Assembly (NCBI GenBank): GCA_052035235.1
Contig: JBPOHT010000031.1
Coordinates: 1-64,000 of the forward strand
From: Solimonas_A sp052035235
GTDB taxonomy: Bacteria > Pseudomonadota > Gammaproteobacteria > Nevskiales > Nevskiaceae
Direction of reading: 5' to 3'
Length of the DNA: 64,000 bases
In this document: positions 10,401-18,781 of the stretch, piece after piece
Layout of the letters: every line of letters begins with the position of its first letter
Position numbering within the stretch: position 1 is the stretch's first letter
Translations under genes and position numbers: made by a program
Notes under the pieces: generated by a model
What the model was told of the DNA's origin: nothing
Seen by the model: the letters and a program-made list of their open reading frames with translations, nothing else
Database searches by the model: none

Positions 10401-10900
10401 TCTTCACCGAGTACGCGCAGCACCGCAAGAACTACGGCGATCTCAGCCAGCTGCCGAGCCAGCAGTTCTTCTACGGGCTGGGCGAGCACGAAGAGCTCAG
10501 CGTGGACCTGCAGAAGGGCAAGACCCTGGTGATCCGCTTCGTCACCACCAGCGCCGCCAACGAGAACGGCGAGCGCAAGGTGTTCTTCGAGCTCAACGGC
10601 CAGCAGCGCGTGGTCAGCGTCACCGAGAAGGCGCACGCCGGCGCCGCCAAGCAGCGCCGCCGTGCCGAGCCGGGCCAGACCAGCCATATCGCCGCGCCGA
10701 TGCCGGGCGTGGTGGTCAACGTAGCGGTCAAGGACGGCCAGAAGGTGGAGCTGGGCGATCCGCTGCTGGCGATCGAGGCCATGAAGATGGAGACCCTGCT
10801 GACCGCGCCTTTCGCCGGTACGGTGAAGGAAGTGGTCACCCCCAAGGGCACGCGCATCGAGGCCAAGGACCTGCTGCTGGTGATCGAGCCCGCCGAATGA
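7433..10900 (+). CDS. pyc: pyruvate carboxylase
   Basis: 1155 aa, the usual length for the single-chain enzyme. The ATG at 7433 is chosen for its AGAAGG site and because LLVANRGEIAIRV follows 10 residues later; a longer frame from 7325 adds 36 residues with no family match. Domains: biotin carboxylase (about 1-455, with MCKASWGGGGRGMRA and EVNPRIQVEHTVTE), carboxyltransferase starting at LFTDTTMRDAHQSL (about 541) and including GIDVFRIFDSLN, and a C-terminal biotinyl domain with AMKMET, biotin Lys1118. It makes oxaloacetate from pyruvate and bicarbonate (anaplerosis), which suits growth on lipids or other C2/C3-yielding substrates. Confidence 0.95.
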   Translation: MPNSRPFKRLLVANRGEIAIRVMRASAELGIETVAIYSEEDRFALHRFKADQSYKVGQAGKPLAAYLDIEGILAVAREAGVDAIHPGYGFLSENPDFAEACARDGIVFVGPSPDAMRRLGNKVAAKQLADSANVPTIPATGPLPKDDAAIIKLAAGVGYPLMCKASWGGGGRGMRAIETEADLITSVTAARREAGAAFGNDEVYLEKLIRRASHVEVQILGDRHGGLVHLYERDCSVQRRHQKVVERAPAPYLENDPANRQALCEAALRIGHAAQYSNAGTVEFLFDRDSDKFYFIEVNPRIQVEHTVTEQVTGVDLVKAQILVAGGAKLGTPASGVPPQDQIRLSGHALQCRVTTENPQNGFLPDYGRLLAYRSPAGFGIRLDGGTAYSGAVIGTAYDSLLVKVTAWGAESDEAICRMDRALREFRIRGLSTNLQFLENVIAHPLFRSGECTTRFIDETPDLFKFPERQDRATKLLSYLGDVIVNGQPEVRSRVRPASMPVAPLPRALPGTVPDGNKQRLQQLGAEGFAKWLREQPQVLFTDTTMRDAHQSLIATRMRTHDMVRIAPYYSQLLPQLLSLECWGGATFDVAMRFLHEDPWARLRELRSRMPNMLLQMLLRASNAVGYKNYPDNVVRHFVAQAANEGIDVFRIFDSLNWVENMRVAIDAVRETGALAEAAICYTGDVMAKGRNKYDLKYYVSMAKELEAAGAHILGIKDMAGVCRPEAIRLLVKTLREETALPIHFHTHDTSGISAASVLAAAEAGCDAVDGAIGSWSGLTSQPNLESIAASLKDGPRDTGLDTQALREISRYWEVVRQTYGAFESEIRSGTADVYRHAMPGGQYTNLREQARSMGVEHRWPEVAEAYAQVNELFGDIVKVTPTSKVVGDMALYMISSGITAADVADPAKDINFPESVVELFRGELGQPPGGWPTALQKKILKGATPSTARPGEHLPPQDLDAARKETAAVLGTPDASETDVASWLMYPKVFTEYAQHRKNYGDLSQLPSQQFFYGLGEHEELSVDLQKGKTLVIRFVTTSAANENGERKVFFELNGQQRVVSVTEKAHAGAAKQRRRAEPGQTSHIAAPMPGVVVNVAVKDGQKVELGDPLLAIEAMKMETLLTAPFAGTVKEVVTPKGTRIEAKDLLLVIEPAE

Positions 10901-10908
10901 TTCTTTCT

Positions 10909-11070
10909 TCCCTCTCCCTCCGGGAGAGGGATCGAGGGTGAGGGACGCCGCCGGATTCAGCTTCGCTGCTTGCTGATCGTGCGTCCCTCATCTCGGCAAC
11001 TGCTCCATGCGTTGCCCTACCTCGGGAGTCCATTCCCTCGCCCAGCCCTTCTCCCGGAGGGAGAAGGGAG
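10909..11070. repeat. pair of CCCTCTCCC/GGGAGAGGG-type intergenic repeats in opposite orientation
   Basis: The first unit (about 10909-10945) holds CCCTCTCCCTCCGGGAGAGG followed by GAGGGTGAGGG; the second (about 11035-11070) holds CCCTCGCCC then CTTCTCCCGGAGGGAGAAGG. They face each other across the gap between pyc and the DUF72 gene. Each unit folds into a hairpin and could end transcripts. This repeat style is common between genes of Xanthomonadales-like genomes; the family assignment is from memory. Confidence 0.65.
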
Positions 11071-11075
11071 ACAAG

Positions 11076-12152
11076 ATGCCGCTCATGCAGGACTCCCTCT
11101 TTCCCGAAGCCGACCCGCCGCCGGACGCCCCGCCGCCGCCCTCGCGCAAGCGCGGGGCCAAGGTGCAGCCGGCTGCCCATGATCCGGCCTTGCGCGGCCT
11201 GGCGGCCGCGCTGCCGCCGACACTGCGGCTGGGCACCTCGTCCTGGACCTATGCCGGCTGGATCGGCACGGTCTGGGACCAGGAATATTCCGACTCCATG
11301 CTGTCGCGCCACGGCCTGGGCGCCTACGTACAGCATCCGCTGTTCCGCACGGTGAGCCTGGACCGGGCGTTCTACCGGCCGCTGGACATCGGCCAGTACG
11401 GCGCTTACGCAGCGCAGGCCCCGGAGGACTTCCGCTTCGTGGTCAAGGCGCCCAGCCTGGTGGCCGACGCACAGGTCCGTGATGAGTCGGGCAGGGGGCT
11501 GCAGATGAATCCGCAGTTCCTCGACCCGGCCCTGGCCCTGCGCAGTTTCGTGGAGCCGGCCACCGAGGGGCTGGGGCACAAGCTGGGAGCCCTGGTGTTC
11601 CAGCTCAGCCCCTTGCCCGGCCACTTGCTGCTGCGCATGCCGGAACTGGTGGACGGCCTGCATGCCCTGCTGCGGGCGTTGCCGCGGACCCCGGGGGTCG
11701 CGGTGGCGGTGGAAGTGCGTGACCGGGAGTGGCTGACCCCTCGCTTCGTGGAGGCCCTCAAGGACACCGGCGTGACCTATTGCATGGGTCTGCACGCCAA
11801 GATGCCGCGCATCGACGAACAGTTGCCGATCCTGCGGGCGCTGTGGCCCGGGCCGCTGGTCTGCCGCTGGAACCTGAACCCGCTGCATGGCGCCTTTGGC
11901 TACGAGAACGCCGCGCGGCTCTACGAACCCTACGACCGCCTGCAGGACGCGGACCTGGCCACCCGCCAGGCGCTGGCCAAGCTGATCGCAGGGGTGACGG
12001 GGAAGGGGCAACCGGCCTATGTCACGGTCAGCAACAAGGCCGAGGGCTCGGCTCCCTTGTCGGTGCAGGCGCTGGCAGAGGCGGTGCGGCTTGTCGGGGA
12101 AAACGGAAGCTCAGCCGTCGAAACGAGCAGGCCGATGGGAAATACAACCTAG
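11076..12152 (+). CDS. DUF72 family protein
   Basis: 358 aa; the ATG at 11076 has GGGAGACAAG just upstream, and that site lies at the edge of the intergenic repeat. A Pro/Arg-rich N-terminus (about 1-45) precedes the TIM-barrel-like DUF72 domain: RLGTSSWTYAGW, FRTVSLDRAFYRP, DFRFVVKAPS and VAVEVRDREWLTP. The middle contains LVCRWNLNPLHGAFGYENA. The family has no settled function. The last 15 or so residues run into AT-richer DNA before the next gene. Confidence 0.8.
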   Translation: MPLMQDSLFPEADPPPDAPPPPSRKRGAKVQPAAHDPALRGLAAALPPTLRLGTSSWTYAGWIGTVWDQEYSDSMLSRHGLGAYVQHPLFRTVSLDRAFYRPLDIGQYGAYAAQAPEDFRFVVKAPSLVADAQVRDESGRGLQMNPQFLDPALALRSFVEPATEGLGHKLGALVFQLSPLPGHLLLRMPELVDGLHALLRALPRTPGVAVAVEVRDREWLTPRFVEALKDTGVTYCMGLHAKMPRIDEQLPILRALWPGPLVCRWNLNPLHGAFGYENAARLYEPYDRLQDADLATRQALAKLIAGVTGKGQPAYVTVSNKAEGSAPLSVQALAEAVRLVGENGSSAVETSRPMGNTT

Positions 12153-12223
12153 GTGTTTTCCTACACTGGCTGCTAAGGCCGCCTGGACTTAGGATTCTCC
12201 CTATAGCATGGGGAGATGGCATC

Positions 12224-14398
12224 TTGTTTTCACGTAAGTCGGCAGCACTTGCAGTACTGGCATTGGCAACCCTCAGCGGCTGTAGCCGCTCGGACTCCGT
12301 CGGCGACACCAACAGCAACCCCAATCCGGCGCCCAAGACGCGCTATGACCTGGCCAATCATTGCTACGTGCTGAAGGCCGAAGGCGTTGGCTACGTCAAG
12401 CGCGAGGGCAGTGGTTACGTGGCCTCCGCCGCGGACGCGGCTGCCGCCGAGCCGTTCTACATGAAGCCGACGGCCCTCGGCCGTTACCTGTTCCACGACC
12501 GCAATTCCTCCATCCTGACCGCCAAGGGCGGTCAGGTGAGCCAGGTCGGCTGGGCGGAAGAAGGCTCCGACTGGTCCATCGATACCTCGTCCCCGGGCCG
12601 CTACACCATCACCCAACGCGTCGGCGACCAGTCACTGGGCGCGGATACGGCTGGCAAGCTGGTGCTGGCCACGGCACCTTCGTCCTTCAGCTTCGAGCCG
12701 GCCACCGGCTGCACTGCCTACCCGGAACTCGGCACCGGCGTCGTCGGCGACACCTTCAAGGGACGTGGGACCGACAAGCCGGTCGTCGGCTTCGCCGAGG
12801 TGCACACGCACATGGCCATGGGCCATGAGATGTCCGACGGCACCCTGGACGTCGGCCCCTCCGCGGGCGGCGTGCTCTATGGCCAGATGTATCACCGCTT
12901 CGGCGTGCCTCACGCCATGGAAGACTGCGAGGAATTCCATGGCCCCAACGGTATCCGCGATCCCGAGGCGCTGATCCTGGACCTGACGCCGCTGGTCACG
13001 CATGACACCAAGGGCTGGCCGGACTTCGTCGATTGGCCGGGCAACGTGTCGCAGCTGCACCAGGCCATGTACTACAAGTGGGTGGAGCGCGCCTGGAAGG
13101 CGGGCCTGCGCATCATGGTCTCCGAGGGCACCAATATCGCGGCACTCTGCGAAGTCGCCCGGATTTACATGACCACGGTCAAGCCGACGGAAGCACCGCA
13201 GTACGAGTGCAACGACATGAAGCTGGGCATCAATCAGATCAAGTATCTGAAGACCCTGCAGGATTACGTCGATGCCCAGGAAGGCGGTCCGGGCAAGGGC
13301 TGGTTCCGCATCGTCGGCGACCCCACGCAGGCACGCGAGGTGATCAACGAGGGCAAGCTGGCCGTGGTGCCGGGCCTGGAGTTCTCCAATCTGTTCGACT
13401 GCACCAGCAAGTCCCTGCTGGGCATCGGTGAGGTTGCCGGATGTACCCGTGAGGACATCGACCGGCAGGTCGAGGAAGTCTGGGACCTGGGCGTGCGCGA
13501 GATCTTCCCGTACCACGACGTCGACAGCGCCCTGGGCGGTACCGGCATCTTCAACAACCTGGTGATCAATATCGTCGGCTTCTGGGGCACCGGCCATTTC
13601 TGGAACACCTACGACTGCCCCAATGGCGGCGAGGGCGACACCTATTTCTATCCGGCCGGTTCGGTGATGGCGACCTCGATCCCCAGCACGCCGTTGACGG
13701 AGATCGTGCTGAACACCCTCGGCGGCACCCTGCCGCTGTACCCCGCGGGCAAGCGCCAGTGCAACGCCCGCGGCATGACGGAACTGGGCCAGTACGCCGT
13801 GCAGAAGCTGATGGACAAGAGGTTCATCATCGACATCGACCATGCCGAACTGTCGATCAAGGACAGCATGATCTACATGGCCAAGGCGCAGAACCCGCCG
13901 TATCCGCTGATCTCCGCGCATGGCGGCCACGGTGGCATCTCGCTGCAGCAGGCCAAGGAAATCCTGGACCTGGGCGGCCTGATCTATCCGTTCAAGCCCA
14001 ACGGCAAAGGCCATGTCGAATTCATCGAGAAGCTCAAGCCGATCTGGCCTGAGGGCCGTCCGATGGCCGTCGGCTATGGCATGGACGCCAACGGCATCGC
14101 CGACCGCGCTGGCCCACGCGGCGCCGGCAGCAAGCCGGTGCAGTATCCGTTCACGCTGTTCCAGGGTTCGGACTGGGGCCCGCAGTTCGCCGGCATCAAG
14201 CCGCTGAAGTTCGACCTGCTCACCGTGCCGGAAAGCGGCAAGACCTGGAATGTGGACGAGGTCGGCACCGCGCATTACGGCATGGTGGCGGATTACGTCG
14301 AGGAGATCCGGCTGGAGGGTGGCCAGGAAGCCCTGGACGCGCTCTACAACTCGGCCGAAGCCTATCTGCAGATGTGGGAAAAGACAGTCGATCGCTGA
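12224..14398 (+). CDS. predicted lipoprotein, metal-dependent hydrolase (peptidase M19/amidohydrolase-like)
   Basis: The TTG at 12224 is taken as start because GGGGAG lies eight bases upstream and it begins a lipoprotein signal peptide ending in the lipobox LSGC (Cys20); 724 aa. No in-frame ATG gives a signal peptide. Residues about 30-180 are an unrecognised N-terminal part. From about 185 the chain has the metal motif HTHMAMG, later FIIDIDHAEL and PLISAHGG, which look like the His/Asp ligands of membrane-dipeptidase (M19) or amidohydrolase barrels. It should be anchored in a membrane and face the periplasm. Substrate unknown. Confidence 0.7.
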   Translation: MFSRKSAALAVLALATLSGCSRSDSVGDTNSNPNPAPKTRYDLANHCYVLKAEGVGYVKREGSGYVASAADAAAAEPFYMKPTALGRYLFHDRNSSILTAKGGQVSQVGWAEEGSDWSIDTSSPGRYTITQRVGDQSLGADTAGKLVLATAPSSFSFEPATGCTAYPELGTGVVGDTFKGRGTDKPVVGFAEVHTHMAMGHEMSDGTLDVGPSAGGVLYGQMYHRFGVPHAMEDCEEFHGPNGIRDPEALILDLTPLVTHDTKGWPDFVDWPGNVSQLHQAMYYKWVERAWKAGLRIMVSEGTNIAALCEVARIYMTTVKPTEAPQYECNDMKLGINQIKYLKTLQDYVDAQEGGPGKGWFRIVGDPTQAREVINEGKLAVVPGLEFSNLFDCTSKSLLGIGEVAGCTREDIDRQVEEVWDLGVREIFPYHDVDSALGGTGIFNNLVINIVGFWGTGHFWNTYDCPNGGEGDTYFYPAGSVMATSIPSTPLTEIVLNTLGGTLPLYPAGKRQCNARGMTELGQYAVQKLMDKRFIIDIDHAELSIKDSMIYMAKAQNPPYPLISAHGGHGGISLQQAKEILDLGGLIYPFKPNGKGHVEFIEKLKPIWPEGRPMAVGYGMDANGIADRAGPRGAGSKPVQYPFTLFQGSDWGPQFAGIKPLKFDLLTVPESGKTWNVDEVGTAHYGMVADYVEEIRLEGGQEALDALYNSAEAYLQMWEKTVDR

Positions 14399-14405
14399 TC
14401 CCAAC

Positions 14406-15872
14406 GTGATCCACAGCAAGATCAAGAGCGCCGCCCTCGTGGCGGCGCTTTTCTTTCCCGCCCTCGCGCAGGCGCATTCCTTCGGCCGGATCTACAACCT
14501 GCCGGTGCCGCTGTGGCTGTATCTCTACGGTGCCGCGGGAGCGCTGCTGCTGTCGTTCCTGGTGGTGGGTTACTTCGTCACCGTGTCGGAGGCCAAGACG
14601 CCGCAGCCGCAGCGTGACCTCAGCGACAGCGCGCTGGCGCGCTGGCTGCGGCGCAGCCTGCCGCTGCTGAAGGCGCTGAGCCTGCTGTGCCTGCTGCTGT
14701 GCCTGGTGACCGGCTTCCTCGGCAGCCGCGATCCCTACCGCAACTTCAGCATGACGTTCTTCTGGATCGTCTTCATGCTGGGTTTCGCCTATCTCTGCGC
14801 ATTGGTGGGCGATCTCTATGCGCTGCTGAACCCCTGGCGCCTGATCTCCCGCGGTATCGGCCGCTTGTGGAAGAGCTACGAGCACGGCCGCTTCGCGTAC
14901 CCGGCGGCGCTGGCCTACTGGCCGGCACTGGCCTTCTACATGGCCTTCATCTGGCTGGAGCTGTTCACGCACATGCGGCCGCTGTTCCTGGCCAAGATGC
15001 TGCTGGCCTACAGCGCCATCAGCCTGGTGGGCGTGTGGCTGGTAGGCGCGGCGGCCTGGTTCCGCTACTGCGACTTCCTCGCCGTGTTCCTGCGCCTGAT
15101 CGCGCTGATGGCACCGCTGGACTACCGCCCGGCGACCGAGCCGGGCCAACGTGGTCGCCTGCTGCTGCGCGCACCCTTCTCGGGGCTGCTGCAGCAGCGT
15201 GCGGAGCACGTGAGCCTGCTGCTGTTCGTGCTGTTCATGCTGTCGTCCACCGCCTACGACGGCCTGCACACCACGGTGCCCTGGTACAAGTTGTTCTGGG
15301 GCGACGCCACCGGGCTGCTGAGGCACTGGCTGGGGCAGTCGCCGATCTATGCCTTCGTGCAGCTGCGGCCCTGGTACGTGGCCTACGAGACCATCTGGCT
15401 GCTGCTGTCGCCGTTCATCTACCTGGGGGTATATCTGCTGTTCGTCTGGCTGGCGAAGCTGCTGACCCGCAGCGAGCATTCACTGCGCGAGCTGGCACTG
15501 GCCTTTGCCTACTCGCTACTGCCGATCGCGCTGGTCTACCACATCACTCACTATTACACGCTGATCCTGACCCAGGGCGTGAAGATCACCAGCCTGTTGT
15601 CCGATCCTTTCGGCTGGGGTTGGAACCTGTTCGGCAGCTCGGGCCTGTTCCGCGCGCCGATCCTGCCGGAGATGGGCACCGTCTGGCACACCCAGGTGGC
15701 GCTGATCGTGTTCGGCCATATCGTCAGCGTTTACCTGGCCCACGTGGAAGCGCTGCGCCTGTTCCCCTCACGAGGCAGGGCGGTGCTGAGCCAGATGCCG
15801 ATGCTGGTGCTGATGATGCTGTTCACCGTCGCCGGCCTGTGGATCCTGGTGCAGCCGATCTCGCCGCGCTAG
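14406..15872 (+). CDS. polytopic membrane protein with signal peptide
   Basis: 488 aa from GTG 14406, eight bases after the previous gene; no clear ribosome site, so it may rely on coupling. An N-terminal signal-like segment ends at ALAQAHS. About eleven to twelve hydrophobic segments follow, with short loops. The opening HSFGRIYNLPVPLWLYLYG resembles proteins that I recall being annotated as fenitrothion-hydrolase (FedB)-like, but no catalytic motif is visible and I would not name a reaction. Its gene is adjacent to and co-directional with the M19-like lipoprotein gene. Confidence 0.65.
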   Translation: MIHSKIKSAALVAALFFPALAQAHSFGRIYNLPVPLWLYLYGAAGALLLSFLVVGYFVTVSEAKTPQPQRDLSDSALARWLRRSLPLLKALSLLCLLLCLVTGFLGSRDPYRNFSMTFFWIVFMLGFAYLCALVGDLYALLNPWRLISRGIGRLWKSYEHGRFAYPAALAYWPALAFYMAFIWLELFTHMRPLFLAKMLLAYSAISLVGVWLVGAAAWFRYCDFLAVFLRLIALMAPLDYRPATEPGQRGRLLLRAPFSGLLQQRAEHVSLLLFVLFMLSSTAYDGLHTTVPWYKLFWGDATGLLRHWLGQSPIYAFVQLRPWYVAYETIWLLLSPFIYLGVYLLFVWLAKLLTRSEHSLRELALAFAYSLLPIALVYHITHYYTLILTQGVKITSLLSDPFGWGWNLFGSSGLFRAPILPEMGTVWHTQVALIVFGHIVSVYLAHVEALRLFPSRGRAVLSQMPMLVLMMLFTVAGLWILVQPISPR

Positions 15873-16063
15873 GAGTTCTCCTGGCTATCCAGCACTGAGC
15901 GCTACCGTCCGGCGGATGGCGGACGACAGCCTGGGCTCCAGCGCGCATACTGAATCAAGACGGCGAGCTTCTCACTTGGCTTGCCGCTCCGTCTCCCCAA
16001 AGCTCCCAGATTCGCGACCTGGCCGCCGAACGCCGCCGTCGTGATCGTGTATCCGGAGCTCCC

Positions 16064-16447
16064 GTGCTCGTCCTCAATCTGCTGCTCAGTGCCCTCAGTG
16101 GCGGTGGGCGTACGTCCCGTTATGGCGACTGGGTCGTCGTTACCTTGCCGGCCATGGCTTTCGCCACGAGCGCCCAGGAATTCCAGCAGGTCCAGGCCTG
16201 GGCACGCGCGCGATCGTCGCTGGGGAACGTGCACCGCGACCGCAGCTTTTTCGTCGCACGCTTCGAAACGATCCTCGCCCGCACCGGTGCCGGCATCGCG
16301 ACGCGCGGCAGCCGGCCTGTTCTGCAGCGTCTGATCGCGGGCCTGAAGCAGGGCGGCCTGCAGATGGACGAGTGGTCCATCCCTCACAACATCGACGAAA
16401 GCGTCGAGATCAAGCGCAAGACGCCAGGGCCGCAGCCCGCGCCGTAG
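16064..16447 (+). CDS. orphan small protein, paralogue of the 16990-17400 product
   Basis: 127 aa from GTG 16064, with CCGGAG five bases upstream. No known domain is recognised. It aligns over most of its length with the 136-aa product encoded on the other strand at 16990-17400: shared GGG near residue 15, LP, AxxTxxQEFQ, WARxR, DR, GTG/GAG, TRG, GxxMD.W and a Pro. The hydrophobic middle strand (VVVTLPAMAFAT) and two later helices suggest a small cytoplasmic domain. The pair flanks two other small genes. Confidence 0.6.
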   Translation: MLVLNLLLSALSGGGRTSRYGDWVVVTLPAMAFATSAQEFQQVQAWARARSSLGNVHRDRSFFVARFETILARTGAGIATRGSRPVLQRLIAGLKQGGLQMDEWSIPHNIDESVEIKRKTPGPQPAP

Positions 16448-16494
16448 CCGGGGCAGATCCGGCAATGACCTGAAAACCGCCAACAGAGGCAGTC

Positions 16495-16764
16495 ATGGAA
16501 AAAGTGAAGTTCGAAGTCGGCGACACCGTTGAATGGGTGGGCAGCAACATCCGCATGAAGGTGGCCGCGTTCAACGAGACGGACGGCAGCTTCATCTGCT
16601 CATGGAAGCGAGGGCCGGCCATGCACCGCAAGCGGTTTCTCGCCGAGGAGCTCGTGCCAGGCACCATGTCGGCCGCACCCCCTGCAGTGCGCGCGAATCC
16701 TAGCGGCGTACGAGCTGGTCCGCGCCGAGCAGCGTCGCCTGCACGTGGGTTATCGTCACGCTGA
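16495..16764 (+). CDS. DUF2158 (YodC)-like small protein
   Basis: 89 aa, ATG 47 bases after the previous gene. Residues 4-52 (KFEVGDTVEWVGSNIRMKV then ICSWKRG and RKRFLAEELV) match the SH3-like YodC/DUF2158 pattern of VGDxV, MxV and a W in the last strands. The final 30 residues (Ala/Pro/Arg-rich) are low in complexity and overlap the end of the opposite-strand gene by 65 bases, so the true protein may be read through from a shorter ancestor. Function unknown. Confidence 0.55.
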   Translation: MEKVKFEVGDTVEWVGSNIRMKVAAFNETDGSFICSWKRGPAMHRKRFLAEELVPGTMSAAPPAVRANPSGVRAGPRRAASPARGLSSR

Positions 16765-16990
16765 CCGGCTGCCCGGTCGAGAGATTGGTCCAGAGGGCAC
16801 GTCCCGCCGTCTCGAACGCACCCTCGACGAGATCGTGCGGCCTCAGCTCACCGGAGAGGATGCTGGCGACGGTATATCCCCAGTCGGTGATGAGGGCGAC
16901 GCGTCGCGTCTCCGGATTCAGGATGCGCACGTCCCCTCGCGCTTGCGAGGAAGAACCTGAAGCGGCCGGCCGGCGGGTGGCGTTTACCAT
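16700..16990 (-). CDS. orphan small protein
   Basis: 96 aa. The ATG at 16990 overlaps the stop of the upstream minus-strand gene by one base (TGATG), which argues for coupled translation and for this start over longer ones. The N-terminus is Arg/Ser-rich; the rest (DVRILNPETRRVALIT through LLGADQLVRR) looks like a small alpha/beta domain. No family recognised. It converges on and overlaps the 16495-16764 gene by 65 bases. Confidence 0.5.
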   Translation of the reverse strand: MVNATRRPAASGSSSQARGDVRILNPETRRVALITDWGYTVASILSGELRPHDLVEGAFETAGRALWTNLSTGQPVSVTITHVQATLLGADQLVRR

Positions 16991-17400
16991 CAGTTGCTGC
17001 GACGTACGAGGCGACCGGGGACGGGTGCAGGAGGCTCCACGGGCGGCGCCGGAGGCAGGCTGTCCCGGATCGCCTGCGGGAAGCACCAGGCTTCCAGGTC
17101 CATGCCCTCCGACCTCATGATTCCCGCCAGCTTCGAGAGCTGGCTGGCTTGACCGCGGGTATCGAGGCCGGTGCCTGGCGGCGCAATGATCGTCTGCAGC
17201 TGAGCCAGCATCTGTGCACGATCCTGGGCTTCATCACCCGTGGTATTGCGGCCGCGGGCCCAGCGCTGTGCGTCCTGGAATTCCTGCGGCGTAGTGACGA
17301 GCGCGATGCTGGGGAGCTGCAGCACGGCGATGCCGCCAAAGCGCCGCACGGAACCGCCACCCATGGCGACGGTGAAAAGGTCTTGAACAAAGGTAGCCAT
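16990..17400 (-). CDS. orphan small protein, paralogue of the 16064-16447 product
   Basis: 136 aa; the ATG at 17400 has GAGGAT upstream. Shared positions with the 16064-16447 product: MGGG/SGGG, QLPSIALVTTPQEFQ versus TLPAMAFATSAQEFQ, RWARGR versus AWARAR, GTGLDTRG versus GAGIATRG. The C-terminus adds a Pro-rich tail (LPPAPPVEPPAPVPG). It is the first gene of a two-gene minus-strand unit. No domain known to me. Having two diverged copies this close on opposite strands suggests an inverted duplication. Confidence 0.6.
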   Translation of the reverse strand: MATFVQDLFTVAMGGGSVRRFGGIAVLQLPSIALVTTPQEFQDAQRWARGRNTTGDEAQDRAQMLAQLQTIIAPPGTGLDTRGQASQLSKLAGIMRSEGMDLEAWCFPQAIRDSLPPAPPVEPPAPVPGRLVRRSN

Positions 17401-17633
17401 GAGAATCCTCGGGCGCTGTGGTAAAGCAGGAGCAGCCTGGGTTTCCCGGGGTCGCAGCTGAGCCGGATCGACGACCCGACAGCCCCACGGTACGCCCAAA
17501 AGCCCCCCGGCGCCAGAATGAAGCCTTACGGTCCTGAGCCGTTCCGCTCCGATTGCCTCGGCTTCACCCACCCTCCACAATGCCCGGCCATGCGATCCGG
17601 CGTGTCATACCGCCCGCCAAGGAGAACCTGCTG

Positions 17634-18764
17634 ATGTCGCGTCACTTCCGCACCGCCGACCCTGATGGACTGCTCGAGTACTCGGTCGTCTTCACCGACC
17701 GCGCGGTCAACCACATGTCTCAGCTGTTCCAGCAGGCCATGCGGGAGATCTCCACGACCCTGAAATCGGTCTACAAGGCCGAGGCCGTGATCGTGCTGCC
17801 CGGTGGCGGTTCCTTCGGCATGGAGGCAATCGCGCGTCAGTTCGCCGGCGGCAAGCGCTGCCTGGTGATCCGCAACGGCTGGTTCAGCTACCGCTGGTCG
17901 CAGATCTTCGAGATGGGCGGCATCGTGGCCGGGGAGACCGTGCTGCAGGCGCGCCAGGCCAGCCCGGGAGCGCAGCAGCCTTGGGCGCCGGCACCGATCG
18001 AAGAAGTGGAGGAGGCGATCCGCCGCGAGAAACCAGACCTGGTGTTCGCCCCGCACGTGGAGACCGCCTCCGGCATGATCCTGCCGGACGGCTACCTCAA
18101 GCGCGTGGCGGCCGCGGTGCACGCCCATGGCGGCCTGTTCGTGCTGGACTGCGTGGCCTCTGGCGCGGTGTGGGTGGACATGCAGGCCTGCGGCATCGAC
18201 ATCCTGCTCACGGCACCGCAGAAGGTCTGGAGCTCCACGCCCTGCGCGGCGCTGATCATGCTGGGCGCCGAGGCCAAGGCGCGCCTCGCGCAGACGCAGA
18301 GCAGCAGCTTCGCCGCCGACCTGAAGAAGTGGCAGCAGATCATGCAGGCCTACGAGGATGGCGGCCATGCCTACCACGCCACCATGCCGACCGAAGGCCT
18401 GCTGCGCCTGCGCGATGCCATGAAGGAGACCGTGGCGCAGGGCCTGGAACCGCTGCGCGAGGCGCAGTGGGCCCTGGGACGTGGCGTGCGCGAGATGCTG
18501 GTGGCCAACGGCTATCCCAGCGTGGCAGCGCCGGGCTTCGAGGCACCGGGCGTGGTGGTGTCGTACACCGCCGATCCCGATATCAGCAACGCCAAGAAAT
18601 TCGTGGCGCAGGGCCTGCAGAGTGCGGGCGGCGTGCCGCTGATGTGCGGCGAGGGCCCGGACTTCCGCACGTTCCGTGTCGGCCTGTTTGGCCTGGACAA
18701 GCTGGCCGACGTGCCGGGCGCCATTGCGCGCCTGCAGACGGCGGTGGAGAAGCTGCGCGGCTGA
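17634..18764 (+). CDS. class V PLP-dependent aminotransferase (alanine/serine-glyoxylate type)
   Basis: 376 aa; ATG 17634 chosen for the AAGGAG site. PLP enzyme fold type I: LPGGGSFGMEAIAR near residue 60, the aspartate in VLDCVASGAVWVD, and the Schiff-base Lys in LTAPQKVWSSTP. These match alanine-glyoxylate/serine-glyoxylate aminotransferases. It would move amino groups between Ala or Ser and glyoxylate or pyruvate. Start region is 233 bases from the divergent orphan genes; its stop is only 17 bases from the SoxR-type promoter of the next gene. Confidence 0.85.
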   Translation: MSRHFRTADPDGLLEYSVVFTDRAVNHMSQLFQQAMREISTTLKSVYKAEAVIVLPGGGSFGMEAIARQFAGGKRCLVIRNGWFSYRWSQIFEMGGIVAGETVLQARQASPGAQQPWAPAPIEEVEEAIRREKPDLVFAPHVETASGMILPDGYLKRVAAAVHAHGGLFVLDCVASGAVWVDMQACGIDILLTAPQKVWSSTPCAALIMLGAEAKARLAQTQSSSFAADLKKWQQIMQAYEDGGHAYHATMPTEGLLRLRDAMKETVAQGLEPLREAQWALGRGVREMLVANGYPSVAAPGFEAPGVVVSYTADPDISNAKKFVAQGLQSAGGVPLMCGEGPDFRTFRVGLFGLDKLADVPGAIARLQTAVEKLRG

Positions 18765-18781
18765 AGGCAGATTTGCCGTGC

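Noticed and set aside
11729..12223. In-frame extension of the M19-like lipoprotein back into the DUF72 gene
   Set aside because: The extension is read out of frame with DUF72 and would hide the clear lipoprotein signal at 12224.
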